Shown piece after piece: positions 32,520 to 41,515 of a stretch of DNA of 49,115 bases (positions are counted from its first letter, which is position 1; each line of letters opens with the position of its first letter). Source of the DNA: Syntrophobacteraceae bacterium. Lineage in GTDB: Bacteria; Desulfobacterota; Syntrophobacteria; Syntrophobacterales; Syntrophobacteraceae. A program made the translations under genes and the position numbers. The notes under the pieces are model-generated. The model was not told where the DNA came from and searched no databases. It was given only the letters and a program-made list of their open reading frames with translations. The DNA lies in assembly GCA_031292215.1 (NCBI GenBank), contig JARLHO010000047.1, positions 1-49,115 of the forward strand, in the 5' to 3' direction.

Positions 32520-34331
32520 ATGACGTATAAGACTAGATTCGGAGAGTGGCCGATCCTGGCCAAGATCATTACCATATCCATTATCAGCGTTGCTTTCGCT
32601 GCCTCGGTGATCCTCCTGTTTCTCATGCCGATCATCGAGAGTTCGATGATCGACGGAGAGAAAAAAGCGGTAAAAAATGTCGTCGATGTGGCCTGGACAA
32701 TGTTGCGCGACTATGACAACCAGGCTAAGAACGGGCAAAGAACCCTTGAGGATGCCAAGGAGAAGGTCGCCCTGCGCATAGCAAAAATGCGCTACGGCCA
32801 AAATGAATATTTATGGATCAACGACACCCGACCGGTCATGGTCATGCATCCGATGCAGCCCGAACTTAACGGAACTAATTTGAACGACTATAAGGACACG
32901 AACGGCAAATATATGTTTCGCGAGTTCGTGGCGAAATGCAGGGCGGATGGGAGTGGCTTTGTAAGGTACATGTGGCCCAAACCGGGAGAGCTGAAACCGG
33001 TTGAGAAGATATCCTATGTCAGGCTGTTCCAGCCGTGGGGTTGGATTATCGGCAGCGGCATCTACATTGACGATGTGCGAAAAGATGTCGGCCGCTTTCG
33101 TCTCTACGTGGTGATATGCTCCATGATCTTTGCGATGATGACGATCGTCCTCGCGGTTGTGATCGGTAACGGCATTACCCGGCCTCTCAAGAAAGTCATC
33201 AACGGTCTGCGGGACATTTCCAGAGGCACGGGGATGACGGACTTAAGCAAGCGCATAGCAATAACCTCCATGGATGAAATCGGTATGCTTTCGGCGGAGT
33301 TTAACGGCCTGATGGAATCCATCAACAGCATGTCCATATTCAAGAAAGTCATTGAAGAAGACAGCAGTCTGGAGGATGTGTACCGAAGACTGGGGGACTT
33401 ATTCACCGAGGACCTCGGCATCGACCGCTGTTTGATCTATCGGATAGACGATAAAAATGCGATTCAACTCGTTTATCCAACCGATTTCGATCAGGAGGAT
33501 CCGTTTTGCAGTCGCGATATTCTGGAGCATGGCGACCTCTGCAAGGCCCGACGGACCGGACATATTATTTCCTCGACCGCCTTTCGATCCATATGTCTGG
33601 AATTCATACCACAGAGGCGTCTGGTCCATTATTGCTTGCCGGCGGTGGTTGGCGGCAACACCGCCGCCGTGATACAGCTACTCTTCGACAAACCGGGGAG
33701 CCCGGAAGGAGTAACGGCGATGCAGGCCAAGGTCTTCAAAGCCGAGCAATATCTCAACGAATCCCTGTCGGTTATAGAAACCAAGCGCCTGATGGGCTAT
33801 CTTCGCGATACCGCGCTGAGTGATCCTTTGACCGGCCTCCACAACAGACGCTACCTTTCGGAGTATGCGGAAAAAATCGTTGCGGGCATTCTTCGCAGGG
33901 ACAAGGCGGTCGGGCTTGTCATGTGCGATCTGGATTACTTCAAACAGGTAAATGACACCTACGGACACAACGCCGGCGACGCCGTGCTCAAGGAAACAGC
34001 CAACGCCATCAAACGGAGTGTCCGCGAAGCGGACATAGTGATCCGCTTTGGCGGTGAAGAACTACTGGTGCTCCTGCTCGATATCAAAGAAGGGGAAACC
34101 ATGAAGGTTGCGGAAAAAATCCGTCTTGCCGTCGAGCAATTGAAAGTAAAGATTCCAGAGGGCGTGATCCAGAAGACGATCAGTCTAGGAATAAGTGAAT
34201 TTCCTACCGATGCCACGACCTTCTGGAGCTGCATCAAATTTTCTGACGTGGCGCTCTACCGGGCAAAAGAGGAAGGCCGCAATCGCTGTGTCAGGTTTAC
34301 CCCGGATATGTGGACTGAAGATCAGGTTTGA
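32520..34331 (+). CDS. Membrane sCache-HAMP-GGDEF diguanylate cyclase
   Basis: This 603-residue c-di-GMP synthase has TM1 at about 16-38, an sCache domain (NEYLWINDTRPVMVMHPMQPELNG; MWPKPGE; QPWGWIIGSGIYIDDV), TM2 at about 190-210, HAMP, a GAF-like segment (about 275-425) and a GGDEF domain. The active site is FGGEELLVLL. An RxxD inhibitory site (READ) lies five residues before it, so product inhibition is expected. The start at 32520 follows GAGGGG. The sensor is paralogous to that of the kinase at 28214, so both may respond to the same ligand. Confidence 0.94.
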   Translation: MTYKTRFGEWPILAKIITISIISVAFAASVILLFLMPIIESSMIDGEKKAVKNVVDVAWTMLRDYDNQAKNGQRTLEDAKEKVALRIAKMRYGQNEYLWINDTRPVMVMHPMQPELNGTNLNDYKDTNGKYMFREFVAKCRADGSGFVRYMWPKPGELKPVEKISYVRLFQPWGWIIGSGIYIDDVRKDVGRFRLYVVICSMIFAMMTIVLAVVIGNGITRPLKKVINGLRDISRGTGMTDLSKRIAITSMDEIGMLSAEFNGLMESINSMSIFKKVIEEDSSLEDVYRRLGDLFTEDLGIDRCLIYRIDDKNAIQLVYPTDFDQEDPFCSRDILEHGDLCKARRTGHIISSTAFRSICLEFIPQRRLVHYCLPAVVGGNTAAVIQLLFDKPGSPEGVTAMQAKVFKAEQYLNESLSVIETKRLMGYLRDTALSDPLTGLHNRRYLSEYAEKIVAGILRRDKAVGLVMCDLDYFKQVNDTYGHNAGDAVLKETANAIKRSVREADIVIRFGGEELLVLLLDIKEGETMKVAEKIRLAVEQLKVKIPEGVIQKTISLGISEFPTDATTFWSCIKFSDVALYRAKEEGRNRCVRFTPDMWTEDQV

Positions 34332-34416
34332 ACCTTCGACTTCTGCCCAATCCCGCCATGGACACCATAAGGCGGTGCGTCCTTGCGCCTGGTTTTTACA
34401 ACTGGAGATGGAGATT

Positions 34417-35169
34417 CTATCGATCTAAGATCTCGCCCCTTGTGGTTATCGTAATTTCTTCGAAAGGAATATTTTTACCCGCATCGCCCAGTGCTTTTCG
34501 AACTATGGCCGGCAAGGCTGAGCAGCACGGGACTTCCATGTCGAGCACCGTAACGCTGCGGATGTCGGCGGTGCGAAAAATCTCGGTAAATCTTTTAAGG
34601 AAATCCTGCTTGTCGTCGAACTTCGGGCAGCCGAGAAGGACGGCCTTTCCGCCTACGAATCTGCGGTGGAAATTTGGATACGCCACGGGCGCACAATCTG
34701 ATACCACGAGAAGATCGGCCCCTTTTAGAAACGGCGCGTTTGCGGGAACGAGCCTTATCTGGACCGGCCAGTGAGAAAGCTCGGAAATTTCGGCCCCCTC
34801 GCTTCCCGCCGGGTTTGCAGGAACTCCGGTTCCCTTTACCCTGGAGGGGGCTTGTGGGGCAAATACCTCGATCTTACTCGAAGGGCAACCGGAGGCCATT
34901 TTTAACTCTGCGGGGCCGGCCGGGTTTTGCCTTTCCAGGTGTTCTTCGACCTCTTCGGGGTCGAATTCTTCGGCTTCCCGCTCGATTACTCGCACCGCCC
35001 CCCGGGGGCAGCCCGAGAGGCAGGCGCCCAGGCCGTCGCAATAAGATTCCTTTATAAGCCGCGCTTTGCCCCCCTTTATCTCGAGGGCGCCCTCCGCGCA
35101 CGCAATAGCGCACATTCCGCACCCGTCGCAGAGTTCTTCGTCTATCTCAACTATTTTCCGTGTTCCCAT
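34417..35169 (-). CDS. 4Fe-4S ferredoxin-domain protein (FrdX-like, hcp operon)
   Basis: This 250-residue protein starts at 35169 behind GGAGG. The N-terminal 2[4Fe-4S] domain has CDGCGMCAIAC (14-24) and CDGLGACLSGC, where the second Cys of motif 2 is replaced (CDGLGAC keeps only C-x5-C-x3-C), so one cluster may be altered. The C-terminal ~150 residues form a conserved domain with SDCAPVAYPNFHRRF, LLGCPKFDD and EVPCCSAL. Proteins like this accompany Hcp and are thought to feed it electrons. It is third in the hcp operon. Confidence 0.88.
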   Translation of the reverse strand: MGTRKIVEIDEELCDGCGMCAIACAEGALEIKGGKARLIKESYCDGLGACLSGCPRGAVRVIEREAEEFDPEEVEEHLERQNPAGPAELKMASGCPSSKIEVFAPQAPSRVKGTGVPANPAGSEGAEISELSHWPVQIRLVPANAPFLKGADLLVVSDCAPVAYPNFHRRFVGGKAVLLGCPKFDDKQDFLKRFTEIFRTADIRSVTVLDMEVPCCSALPAIVRKALGDAGKNIPFEEITITTRGEILDR

Positions 35170-35204
35170 TGCCTTCCTCCGTTCATAGTCGATGAGTGCG
35201 TTTT

Positions 35205-35262
35205 TATAACCCACTCACCCACTCACCCATTCACCCATTCACTTCACTAATTCATTTACTCA
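35205..35262. repeat. CACTCACC/CATTCACC repeat
   Basis: Units are CCCACTCACC, CCATTCACC and degenerate TTCAC copies. It lies between the ferredoxin and zinc-finger genes of the hcp operon, and the zinc-finger gene's last codons overlap its end. It belongs to the same family as the arrays at 17428 and 49012. Confidence 0.6.
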
Positions 35263-35965
35263 CCTGTTCTATCAGTTTCCTGCCGGTTTCGGTCAAAAGC
35301 GGTGTGGCATCGGCCTCGCTTGTCCCAGCGGTCCGCCCGTCTTTTTCTTCGATCGCCTCGGCAATTCGCAGGGCGTCCGAGACGCACCTGTAATTGGCCA
35401 GGTCTTCCCCTCGGTATGATTGGCCACGGTTGCTCAGAATGGACATAACCCTGCGGGTCACCTCATCGGGTGCGCCGGCGGCCAAGAGAATGGATCGGGC
35501 AATGGCGTCGTCTTCTGCGGAAAACCTTGCTTCGCATGCTTCGGAGCCTTCCGATATCCCGGCTATGGCCGAAAGGCAGGCGGCAAGGGTAACGATGGCC
35601 GGGTCGCCTCCTTCGGTTTTTTGGATCTTTTCGCAGTATTGGATCACTTTGACCATCCGCCCGATGCGTTTGAAGTTTTTGCCAAGATATTTTTTCACCC
35701 CGGTCGCGGCGCGGTCCTTTAGCATCTCGCCCCTTTTGGCCAAAAGCTCGGGGGGCATATCGGTTCCCAGGCACTGCGAGGCAAACTTGCAGTAGAGCGC
35801 GCACCCAAAGTCCATCTTGGGGTTTAGGACCTTTTCGCCGCACTTGCGGCACTTCCTCGAACTCTCGTCCTTAAAAAACTCTATCGGTCCGCCGCATTTC
35901 GGGCAACTTATCTCGCTGACCGCTTCCGGCCCCCAGTAGCGCGTATCTTGACCCGGACACTTCAT
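35252..35965 (-). CDS. Zinc-finger protein with degenerate HD-like domain
   Basis: This 237-residue protein starts at 35965 behind GGAGGAAG. The N-terminal zinc finger has CPKCGG and CRKCGE, followed by a Cys-rich stretch (CALYCKFASQC). The remaining part aligns in style with HD-domain 'phosphohydrolases' found beside hcp in related anaerobes, but the place where AAYLHDIG is expected reads AACLSAIAG, so the HD dyad is missing. It is probably a non-enzymatic regulator or redox protein. Gaps are 60 bases to hcp and 82 bases to the ferredoxin. Confidence 0.8.
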   Translation of the reverse strand: MKCPGQDTRYWGPEAVSEISCPKCGGPIEFFKDESSRKCRKCGEKVLNPKMDFGCALYCKFASQCLGTDMPPELLAKRGEMLKDRAATGVKKYLGKNFKRIGRMVKVIQYCEKIQKTEGGDPAIVTLAACLSAIAGISEGSEACEARFSAEDDAIARSILLAAGAPDEVTRRVMSILSNRGQSYRGEDLANYRCVSDALRIAEAIEEKDGRTAGTSEADATPLLTETGRKLIEQVSK

Positions 35966-36025
35966 GACTTCCTCCATCCCCCTGGCGCGGGGGCGCATGC
36001 CTCCGCGCCGCACCGCTATTGAAAA

Positions 36026-37642
36026 CTAACCCAGAATCGCCTTGAGGTCTTCATCCGGAGTCGTAATCGGCTTTATCTCGAAATTTTTCACCAGCACATC
36101 GAGCACTCCCGGGCTGACAAAGGCCGGAAGAGAGGGGCCGAGCCGTATGTTCTTTATCCCCAGGTGGAAAAGTGTAAGAAGTATGGCCACCGCCTTTTGC
36201 TCATACCAGGAAAGGATCATCGATAGGGGCAGCTCGTTTACCCCGACATCGAACGCCTTGGCAAGAGCTACCGCGATCTGTATGGCCGAGTAGGCGTCGT
36301 TGCACTGCCCGATGTCCAAAAGGCGCGGTATCCCCTCGATGGTCCCCAGATCTTTATCGAAGAAACGGAACTTGCCGCAGGCAAGGGTTAGCACCACGCA
36401 GTCCTCGGGTACTTTTTCGACAAATTCGGTATAGTAGTTGCGTCCGGGTTTTGCGCCGTCGCAGCCGGCGACCAGGAAAAAGTGGCGGATTTTTTTGCCT
36501 TTTACCGCCTCGATCACTTTATCGGCAACGCCTAGAACGGCATTTCTGGCAAATCCGGCCAAAACCGTCTTTCCGTTGGAATCTTCGGAAAAGCCGGGCA
36601 GGGCCAGCGCCTTTTCGATAACCGGGGCGAAATCGCGATTTTCCAGGTGCACAACTCCCGGCCAACCCACGCAGCCGCTGGTAAAGAGGTTATCCGAGTA
36701 AACCGGTCCGGGCTTCTGGATGCAGTTGGTGGTCATAAGGATAGCGCCGGGAAAGCTCGCAAATTCCTTTTGTTGATTTTGCCAGGCCGTTCCGTAATGG
36801 CCGAAGAAATGGGGGAATTTTTTCAATCCCGGATAGCCGTGTGTGGGAAGCATCTCGCCGTGGGTGTAAACGTAGATGTCTTTGCCCTCGGTTTGCTTTA
36901 AGATGGCTTCAAGGTCCACCAGGTCATGTCCCGATACCAGGATCGCCTTGCCCTTCTTGTGGCCAAGAGGCACGGGTGTGGGCACCGGGTGGCCGTAGGC
37001 GCCGGTGTTGCCCGCATCCAGGAGCTCCATGGCTCGCAGATTGATTTCGCCGCACTTAAGGACGAGCCCGACCAGCTCATTTGCTCCCAAGTCGTCTTGG
37101 GTAATCGAGGCAAGCCCCTCGTGAATGAATGCGTAGACTCGGTTATCTTCCTGACCCAGGAGCTTGGCGTGGTCCGTGTAAGCCGCAACACCTTTCAGGC
37201 CGAAAAGAAGCGTGTGCTTTAGCGAGCGGATATCGACATTTTCCCCGGGGGCCGCTTTTAGGCCCGAGTCGGCGGCCTGCAAAAGCAGTCCATTGATGTC
37301 GCCTGCGGGCTGGAACCGGGCGGCGGGCGGGGCGCCGGCTACTTCTCCGGTCTTTCCCTTAAGCTTTTCCCTTAGTTTTACCGCGCGGGGAATCGCTTCG
37401 AGAAAATATTTTTGATCGAAATTGACGTTGGTAAGCGTGGAAAAAAGAGCCGAACAGGTAAAAGCGTTTACCTCCTCATCGGTTATGCCCTTTTTTGCGG
37501 CCTCTACCGCATAGATCGACAGCCCCTGGAGGGCATGAACGAGAAGGTCCTGCAGGTCTGAAACTTCGGGCTGCTTGCCGCAAACTCCGATTTTATCGCA
37601 TCCTTGGCCTTTTGCCGTTTGTTCGCACTGATAACAAAACAT
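36026..37642 (-). CDS. hcp: Hybrid cluster protein (hydroxylamine/NO reductase)
   Basis: Hcp carries a [4Fe-4S] and a hybrid Fe-S-O cluster and reduces NO or hydroxylamine in anaerobes. The 538 residues start at 37642 after AGGAGG with MFCYQCEQT, the C-x2-C-x8-C-x5-C motif of the strict-anaerobe type (C3, C6, C15, C21). Hybrid-cluster ligands fit in GHDLVD, TNCIQ, SGCVGWPG and DIGQCNDAYSA. It heads an operon with the zinc-finger protein and ferredoxin, and its promoter carries an FNR/HcpR box at -41.5. Confidence 0.97.
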   Translation of the reverse strand: MFCYQCEQTAKGQGCDKIGVCGKQPEVSDLQDLLVHALQGLSIYAVEAAKKGITDEEVNAFTCSALFSTLTNVNFDQKYFLEAIPRAVKLREKLKGKTGEVAGAPPAARFQPAGDINGLLLQAADSGLKAAPGENVDIRSLKHTLLFGLKGVAAYTDHAKLLGQEDNRVYAFIHEGLASITQDDLGANELVGLVLKCGEINLRAMELLDAGNTGAYGHPVPTPVPLGHKKGKAILVSGHDLVDLEAILKQTEGKDIYVYTHGEMLPTHGYPGLKKFPHFFGHYGTAWQNQQKEFASFPGAILMTTNCIQKPGPVYSDNLFTSGCVGWPGVVHLENRDFAPVIEKALALPGFSEDSNGKTVLAGFARNAVLGVADKVIEAVKGKKIRHFFLVAGCDGAKPGRNYYTEFVEKVPEDCVVLTLACGKFRFFDKDLGTIEGIPRLLDIGQCNDAYSAIQIAVALAKAFDVGVNELPLSMILSWYEQKAVAILLTLFHLGIKNIRLGPSLPAFVSPGVLDVLVKNFEIKPITTPDEDLKAILG

Positions 37643-37707
37643 CTCTATTGCCTCCTTGTGGAATTGAAGTTTATTCCAAAGTAATTGTAACTCCGCATTT
37701 GTAATGC

Positions 37708-37749
37708 AATATAGCCCCCGGACGAAAAAGAGTCCTTGACTTGGATCAA
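37708..37749 (-). promoter_or_regulatory. hcp promoter with FNR/HcpR box at -41.5
   Basis: On the minus strand the box TTGATCCAAGTCAA (37749-37736) is followed after 22 bases by TATATT (37713-37708) as -10. The box centre is 29.5 bases from the first base of the -10, that is at -41.5, the classical class II activator position. No -35 is recognisable, as expected for an activator-dependent promoter. Confidence 0.8.
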
Positions 37750-37884
37750 GAATTATTAAAAGGCTGACCGGACGGAAACGTCGCTGGAAAAAAGATAAAA
37801 TAGGGTTGTGCAATCACTTGTGCGCGGTGTGTGCCGACCTCGGTAGTTTGCCAAAAGATGAGGTTCGAGGAAGGGGAAAATCTG

Positions 37885-38574
37885 ATGACGACAAAGGCCG
37901 ACGAGATTTCAAAATGCCCGCTTTTTAACGGACTGCCGGCCCAGCAGATCGGCGAGCTGGCCAAAATCTGCCTGGAGCAAAGCTATGAAAAGGGCAGGGA
38001 GATTTTTTCGGAAGGAGATTCCGCCGAAGGGTTCTACCTTGTGACATCGGGCAAAATCAAAGTGTATAAACTTTCTTTCGAAGGTAAGGAGCAAATTCTC
38101 CATATTTTCGACGCCGGTGAAATTGCTGGAGAAGTCCCCGTGTTTACGGGAGGAAGTTATCCGGCCAGCGCCCAGGCCATCGAACCCGCCAGAACGCTTT
38201 TTTTCCCGAGGACCTCCTTTATGGAGCTCGTGGAAAGGGAGCCGACCATAGCCGTAAGCCTTTTGGCGCTTCTCTCGCACCGGCTGCGCCGCTTTACACA
38301 CATGATAGAAGATCTGTCGCTAAAGGATGTGCCGGGAAGGCTTGCGGCCCACCTGATCTATCTTGGCGAGCGTTACCCCGGCGGTCAAACGCTCGAGCTC
38401 GAAATTACCAAGACTCAGCTTGCAAGCCTTCTGGGAACCATTCCCGAGACCCTTTCGCGCATCCTTACCAGAATGGCCCAGCAGGGAATCCTAACTGTTG
38501 AAGGCCGAAAGATCCGGGTGCTCGACCGGGAGGCGTTGGAATCCCTGGCGGCGGGCGGTAAGGGTCTGGCATAA
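37885..38574 (+). CDS. Crp/Fnr-family regulator (HcpR-like)
   Basis: This 229-residue protein starts at 37885 (GGAAGGGG upstream; an in-frame ATG at 37858 is possible). A cyclic-nucleotide-binding-type sensor domain (about 15-125: EGDSAEGFYLVTSGKIKVYK, GEIAGEVPVFTGG) is followed by a dimer helix and the winged helix TKTQLASLLGTIPETLSRILTRMAQQGIL. It lacks the FNR N-terminal cysteine cluster, as HcpR does. It is divergent from hcp with the box at 37736-37749 between them. HcpR regulates hcp in Desulfovibrio relatives. Confidence 0.9.
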   Translation: MTTKADEISKCPLFNGLPAQQIGELAKICLEQSYEKGREIFSEGDSAEGFYLVTSGKIKVYKLSFEGKEQILHIFDAGEIAGEVPVFTGGSYPASAQAIEPARTLFFPRTSFMELVEREPTIAVSLLALLSHRLRRFTHMIEDLSLKDVPGRLAAHLIYLGERYPGGQTLELEITKTQLASLLGTIPETLSRILTRMAQQGILTVEGRKIRVLDREALESLAAGGKGLA

Positions 38575-38591
38575 AGCCGAGGAAAAACTCA

Positions 38592-39800
38592 ATGGCCAAA
38601 TCTTACTGTTTTGTCTCCTGGCTTATCGACGGGAGCGGGGCGCCGGTAAAAACCGACGTGCTGCTATGTGTCGAGGGCGGGCTGATATCATCGATTGCCT
38701 TCGCAAATCCCGGGGAACTGTTCCGTTCGGGGTTCGAAGGGGTTGACGGTTGCGCGCTGGAATCCTATCCGGCCTGCACCCTGGTGCCCGGCTTAATCGA
38801 CTGCCATGTCCATCTGAGCATGTCCGGAAAGACCGACCCGGGGCTTCGCGTGAGGCAGCTCGCATACGACTTCGAACAAAATAGACCTCTTATCGGGCAG
38901 AGGTTGGAGAAAATCCTTGCTCTGGGGATAATGGCGGTAAGAGACGGAGGCGATGCCGGGGGCCACGCCCTAAGGTATAGCCGGGAAAACCCCAACCCTT
39001 TCGTGCGGGTAAAGTGCGCCGGCAAGGGGTGGCGAGCTCCCGGCAGGTACGGAAAGATCATCGGTCGAGCACCTGAAAACGGCGCAACTCTTGCCGAAAG
39101 CATAAAGGCTGCGAGCCCACCCGCAGATCATGTGAAGATCTTAAATTCGGGCATAAACAGCCTAAACGAGTACGGGCGGGAAACCCCGCCCCAGTTTGAC
39201 CGCGAAGAACTTGGCGCGGCCTTTTTGCAGGCGCGAAATCTTGGCATGAAAATCATGGTCCACGCCAACGGAAGGCGCCCGGTGGAATTTGCAATAGATG
39301 CGGGATGCGATTCCATCGAACACGGCTTCTTTATGGGGGAGGAAAACCTCGAAAAAATGGCCGATCGCCAGGTCGTGTGGGTCCCAACGGCGTATACGAT
39401 GAAAGCCCTGTCTTGCGACACCTCTTTGGGGGCCGAACGGTCCGGGGTGGCAGGAAAGATTTTTGAAAATCAACTCGAACAAATGAGCCGGGCGCGAGAA
39501 CTCGGGGTCCAGGTCGCCTGCGGGACCGACGCCGGCTCCTTTGGGGTCCGACACGGCGCGGCCCTTTTCGAGGAATTAAAGCTCCTGAATGAGGCGGGGT
39601 TTTCCATCGAAAAGATTATCCGTTGCGCAACGCACGCGGGGGCTCGCCTTCTCGGGCTGGACCGCGAACTGGGGAGGCTCTGCCCCGGTATGCCCGCAAA
39701 TTTTCTAGTCGTTGCGGGACCGCCCGCAAATCTTCCCGGATCTCTAGCCGAGCCCATGGCGGTCTATAGGGCGGGAGAAAAAATTATCTCGCGAAAATGA
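38592..39800 (+). CDS. Amidohydrolase-family protein
   Basis: This 402-residue cytosolic metal hydrolase has GLIDCHVHLS (HxH), a Lys-containing VKILNSGIN strand, HANGRRPVEFAIDAGCDSIEHGFF (two metal His) and CGTDAGSF (Asp). The first and last parts form the small beta-domain of imidazolonepropionase/prolidase-like amidohydrolases. The substrate is unknown. It lies 17 bases behind the regulator gene, so it may share its transcript, and overlaps the convergent OsmC gene by 17 bases. Confidence 0.9.
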   Translation: MAKSYCFVSWLIDGSGAPVKTDVLLCVEGGLISSIAFANPGELFRSGFEGVDGCALESYPACTLVPGLIDCHVHLSMSGKTDPGLRVRQLAYDFEQNRPLIGQRLEKILALGIMAVRDGGDAGGHALRYSRENPNPFVRVKCAGKGWRAPGRYGKIIGRAPENGATLAESIKAASPPADHVKILNSGINSLNEYGRETPPQFDREELGAAFLQARNLGMKIMVHANGRRPVEFAIDAGCDSIEHGFFMGEENLEKMADRQVVWVPTAYTMKALSCDTSLGAERSGVAGKIFENQLEQMSRARELGVQVACGTDAGSFGVRHGAALFEELKLLNEAGFSIEKIIRCATHAGARLLGLDRELGRLCPGMPANFLVVAGPPANLPGSLAEPMAVYRAGEKIISRK

Positions 39801-40251
39801 CCTCAAGAGGTGTCGGGTTGGCTACGGTGTCGCATAGAGGGCACCTTTGGCGAAGTTCCCGGACAAATTCCTCTTTTTCGGCCTCTGAGAGCGCAGAGCA
39901 TTCGATCTGCGCTAAAAGGTGAGAAAACCCCGCCCTGGTCTGCGTGGGAATCCCGAAAGCCCTTGTCGGATCGACCTCCCCGCTGATCGAAACGCTCAGA
40001 TCTTCTAGAACGATCCCCTTTTGCATCGCCATAACGCGGCATATGTTGAGAATGCATCCGCCAAGGGCCATGGCCAGAAGTTCGGGCGGGGTCGCTCCGG
40101 CATCTTCGCCCCCGCGTACTTTGGAAACGTCCATTACGATTTCATGATCGCGCGCCCTGGCGATAATGCGGCGATTGGGGCCTGCGGTGATCGTTGCCAA
40201 AACCTTGATCGGCGCCAATTTGTCCTGCTTTTGGGCTTCGTTTTCGCTCAT
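39784..40251 (-). CDS. OsmC-family protein
   Basis: This 155-residue thiol-dependent peroxidase-type protein has the first redox Cys in ALGGCILNICRVMA (about C69) and the second in RQRCPLCDTVANPT near the C-terminus, as in OsmC/YhfA proteins. Ala/Gly-rich GATPPELLAMALGG is typical. It probably reduces organic hydroperoxides or is a reactive-sulfur-type OsmC protein. Its 3' end overlaps the amidohydrolase tail to tail. Confidence 0.9.
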   Translation of the reverse strand: MSENEAQKQDKLAPIKVLATITAGPNRRIIARARDHEIVMDVSKVRGGEDAGATPPELLAMALGGCILNICRVMAMQKGIVLEDLSVSISGEVDPTRAFGIPTQTRAGFSHLLAQIECSALSEAEKEEFVRELRQRCPLCDTVANPTPLEVIFAR

Positions 40252-40261
40252 GATTTTCCTC

Positions 40262-41515
40262 TCATTCGTATCTCAACGCTTCGATAGGGTTAAGGCGGGA
40301 GGCTTTGTGGGCTGGATAGAAGCCGAAAAAAATTCCTATCGCCGAACTTACGCCGAAGGCAAGGACGATCGATCCGGTGGAGACCACGGCCTCAAAGCCG
40401 GCCAGGACGCCGACCAGTTTAGACGCGCTCACCCCGGCCAGAACGCCGATGAGTCCGCCCAAAAAGCTCAAAGTAACGGCTTCGATCAGAAACTGCAGCC
40501 GGATGTCGCCGGGTTGAGCGCCTACGGCGATGCGAATGCCGATTTCGCGGGTGCGCTCGGTTACGCTCACCAGCATGATGTTCATTATGCCGATGCCGCC
40601 GACAAGGAGCGAGATGCCGGCCACCGCCCCCAGAAGCAACGTGATGATTTTCGAAACCGACTTCACCGTATCGGCTATCTCCTTCTGGTTGAAAATGTTG
40701 AAGTCGTTTTCCTGCCCGGCGCTCAAGTGATGACGCTGGCGGAGAAGGCTCGTTATCTGACCCTGTGCGCTTTCCATGCAATCTGCTCGGGAGATCTCCA
40801 CGTTTATCGAACGCAGGTATTTGTCGCCGGTTAGTCGCTTCATTGCCGTAGTGTACGGGATTATGATGCAATCGTCCTGGTTTTTTCCGCCCATGCCCGC
40901 GCCCTTGCTTTCGAGAAGGCCGATAATTACGAAGGGAATGTTTTTGATCCTGAGGTTTTGCCCCACGGGATCGAGAGGCCCGAAGAGTTCACTGGCGGTT
41001 TTCGAGCCGATGACTGCGACCTTTCCCGCGCGCATCAGATCGCGTTTGGTGAACATGTAACCGGAAGCCGGCTTCCAGTCGCGAATCCGCAGATAGTCCG
41101 GGGACTCTCCCATGACGGTGGTGGACCAGTTTCGTCCATTGGCGATCACCTGGGCCGTGGTGGAATCCTCCGAACTGGTGGACACCATGTCGGCCACTTC
41201 GCGTCTTATGGCCGCAGCGTCTGCCAGCGTGAGGGAACTGGCGCTGCCAAGCCCCGAGTACACACCGCCGGAATGACTGCTGCCGGCGAAAACGAGCAGA
41301 AGGTTTTGCCCGAGAGCGGATATCCGGCTTGCGATTTTCGCCTGCGCGCCGTTTCCCGCCGCAACCATCGCGACGACTGAAGCCACACCGATGATGATGC
41401 CCAGAGCGGTGAGGCTGGAGCGCAGTTTGTTGCGGCGAAGGGCGCGCAGGGCAATCAGGGCCGTTTGCAGAGCCCGGACAAAAAAAGCGTTAATTACCTT
41501 AAGGATAGCCATCAT
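40262..41515 (-). CDS. MacB-type ABC transporter permease (FtsX fold)
   Basis: This 417-residue inner-membrane protein has four predicted membrane segments: one near 33-53 and three C-terminal (about 290-310, 340-365, 378-400). Between them is a large periplasmic MacB domain. Typical sequence includes RRNKLRSSLTALGIIIGVASVV and GGIGIMNIMLVSVTERTREIGIRIAVGA, ending in ASRLNPIEALRYE. It overlaps the ATPase gene by 4 bases. Together with the adaptor and TolC genes it forms a tripartite macrolide/peptide efflux or outer-membrane export pump. Confidence 0.95.
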   Translation of the reverse strand: MMAILKVINAFFVRALQTALIALRALRRNKLRSSLTALGIIIGVASVVAMVAAGNGAQAKIASRISALGQNLLLVFAGSSHSGGVYSGLGSASSLTLADAAAIRREVADMVSTSSEDSTTAQVIANGRNWSTTVMGESPDYLRIRDWKPASGYMFTKRDLMRAGKVAVIGSKTASELFGPLDPVGQNLRIKNIPFVIIGLLESKGAGMGGKNQDDCIIIPYTTAMKRLTGDKYLRSINVEISRADCMESAQGQITSLLRQRHHLSAGQENDFNIFNQKEIADTVKSVSKIITLLLGAVAGISLLVGGIGIMNIMLVSVTERTREIGIRIAVGAQPGDIRLQFLIEAVTLSFLGGLIGVLAGVSASKLVGVLAGFEAVVSTGSIVLAFGVSSAIGIFFGFYPAHKASRLNPIEALRYE

